Shown here piece after piece: positions 63,157-64,000 of a DNA stretch of 64,000 nt; the first letter of the stretch is position 1; every line of letters starts with the position of its first letter. Origin of the DNA: Eshraghiella sp045129695 (GTDB taxonomy: Bacteria; Bacillota; Clostridia; Lachnospirales; Lachnospiraceae); contig JBGVJZ010000023.1 in NCBI GenBank assembly GCA_045129695.1, positions 9,359 through 73,358 on the forward strand, written 5' to 3'. The position numbers were made by a program, and so were the translations under genes. The notes below the pieces were generated by a model that was given only the letters and a program-made list of their open reading frames with translations, had not been told where the DNA came from and made no database searches.

Positions 63157-64000
63157 TTAAATTCGAAGAGGTATTCGTTGTTGTGGTTTCCCCAGATGAC
63201 CACCACAGCATTTACAGACAGTAACCTTGATACCATAGAGTGTTTCCAGCATCTGTGGTGCTTCCATATCTTTTAGCCTTGACAGATACTGCTTACAGCC
63301 AAGGAGATTCCGACATAATGTCAGATGCTGAGTCTTACTTCGTGTACATAGTAATCCGTAGTGTCTGATTCTTACAAAGCGCTTTGGTGGCACATGCATA
63401 AGAAACCTGCGGATAAATTCAATTCCGGAAATGGTATATTCTTTCCATTTGCCTTCTTCACGATAATCCTTCACATAGTAAGTAACAGTATTTTCGTCCA
63501 TGCGAATGATACGATGATTGCTGATGGCAATTCTATGTGTATACTTACCGAGATAATTAATGACAGACTGTGCACCATTGAAGGTTTTCTTGCAATGAGG
63601 AATCCAGTCTTTTTCATAACAGGTATTCAGCAATTCTTTGAAAGCATAATGATTGCGATATTTTTCACTACTTCCATGAAACTGAAGCTTCTTCTCATTC
63701 CACAAGCGTTTGAGCTCATCCATATATTTACCACGAAACAGCTTTGACAAAATCTTTACCGGAAGGAAGAATTCTTCACCTTTATCACGCCACTGATTTT
63801 TAGCAGTCAGGCCACCGCCAAGCAGGATAACATGAATATGAGGATGATAATTCATTTCGGATCCCCAGGTGTGTAACACACAAATATATCCCACCCTTGC
63901 ACCGAGATGCTTTGTATCGGCTGTTAACTCATTGATAGTTGCAGAAACAGAATGATACAGTGCATCATACAGAAGTTGCTGGTTGCTGTAGATTAAAGAG
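63157..64000 (-). CDS. IS91-family (HUH-Y2) transposase, start outside window
   Basis: The frame is open on the minus strand from the window end down to 63157. Visible motifs are the HUH metal site NYHPHIHVILLGGG, the double catalytic tyrosine in INYLGKYTHRIAISNH, RYHPPKRFVRIRHYG-like text after it, and a zinc-ribbon tail VCKCCGGHLGKPQQR. IS91-type enzymes move by rolling-circle transposition from oriIS to terIS and make no target duplication. The N-terminal part is outside the window. The region 62957-63156 behind the gene is IS-terminal DNA with a small hairpin (ACCTC/GAGGT then five T) at 63116-63137. Confidence 0.92.
   Translation of the reverse strand, partial: SLIYSNQQLLYDALYHSVSATINELTADTKHLGARVGYICVLHTWGSEMNYHPHIHVILLGGGLTAKNQWRDKGEEFFLPVKILSKLFRGKYMDELKRLWNEKKLQFHGSSEKYRNHYAFKELLNTCYEKDWIPHCKKTFNGAQSVINYLGKYTHRIAISNHRIIRMDENTVTYYVKDYREEGKWKEYTISGIEFIRRFLMHVPPKRFVRIRHYGLLCTRSKTQHLTLCRNLLGCKQYLSRLKDMEAPQMLETLYGIKVTVCKCCGGHLGKPQQRIPLRI

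Larger units (their letters stand above)
62880..64000 (-). mobile_element. IS91-family insertion sequence, partial
   Basis: The element includes the transposase gene and the hairpin-bearing 3' end. The left limit, somewhere between 62880 and 62913, is inferred from the disrupted secreted-protein gene. The right end is beyond the window. Confidence 0.7.

Overview
The window looks like a chromosomal segment of a low-GC Gram-positive anaerobe of the class Clostridia, most likely family Lachnospiraceae (Lachnospira/Roseburia/Eubacterium-like). This placement is an inference from gene content: AddAB instead of RecBCD, a T-box in front of valS, a lysine riboswitch in front of dapAB, tandem FeoA-FeoA-FeoB, a chemoreceptor beginning MSLLNQNEKEAN, a CD1871A-type CXXC mini-protein, and several families (DUF5716/5717-like, DUF6320-like, DUF6061-like) that I associate with this family from memory. 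No database search was possible. No rRNA, tRNA or CRISPR array was seen.

Layout. 1-4461: a four-gene operon of uncharacterised proteins (large helical protein, Hsp70/actin-like ATPase, TPR-like protein, coiled-coil protein with a membrane hairpin). 4475-7459: promoter, Val T-box and valS. 7469-18427: a long co-directional envelope cluster (GT2-GtrA glycosyltransferase, NAGPA-type phosphodiester glycosidase, unknown anchored protein, MoxR ATPase, DUF58 protein, transglutaminase, two cell-wall amidases). The second amidase is cut short by two in-frame stop codons inside a Pro-Thr-Glu repeat. 18484-25478: typA, an SSB-like protein, the lysine riboswitch with dapA-dapB, a small lipoprotein, a GH53 galactanase and an FMN-bind-like membrane protein. 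25559-32469: addB-addA. 32559-42336: a TetR regulator with a perfect palindrome at its promoter, a frameshifted chemoreceptor, a subtilase, an acyltransferase with a zinc-ribbon membrane protein, a HAD phosphatase, then a thiol/redox module (TlpA lipoprotein, CXXC mini-protein, NapH-like Fe-S membrane protein) and a flavin reductase-rubredoxin.

42337-49023: amidohydrolase, TtcA-like tRNA thiolase, Nudix protein with a truncated GNAT tail, DUF2935 protein and the ferrous-iron locus feoA-feoA-feoB. A GTTAG-N6-CTAAC inverted repeat occurs both at the feoA promoter and in front of feoB.

49024-56395 is an accessory island. It holds a decayed mobilisation (relaxase) gene, a cupin remnant abutting an HD-GYP signalling gene, a DUF6061-like protein, a degenerate MazE-like antitoxin without a toxin, and a 902-residue fusion of a Tet(M)-type ribosomal GTPase with a YacP/NYN nuclease domain. 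56425-64000 returns to housekeeping (gltX), an ABC exporter pair, a GT-C-type membrane glycosyltransferase, and a secreted protein that runs into an IS91-family element extending past the window end.

Strongest leads for new biology: the Hsp70-like/TPR/coiled-coil operon at the left edge; the ribosomal GTPase-NYN fusion behind a relict antitoxin and its operator; the doubled feo operator; the nonsense-truncated amidase; and the T8 frameshift in the chemoreceptor.
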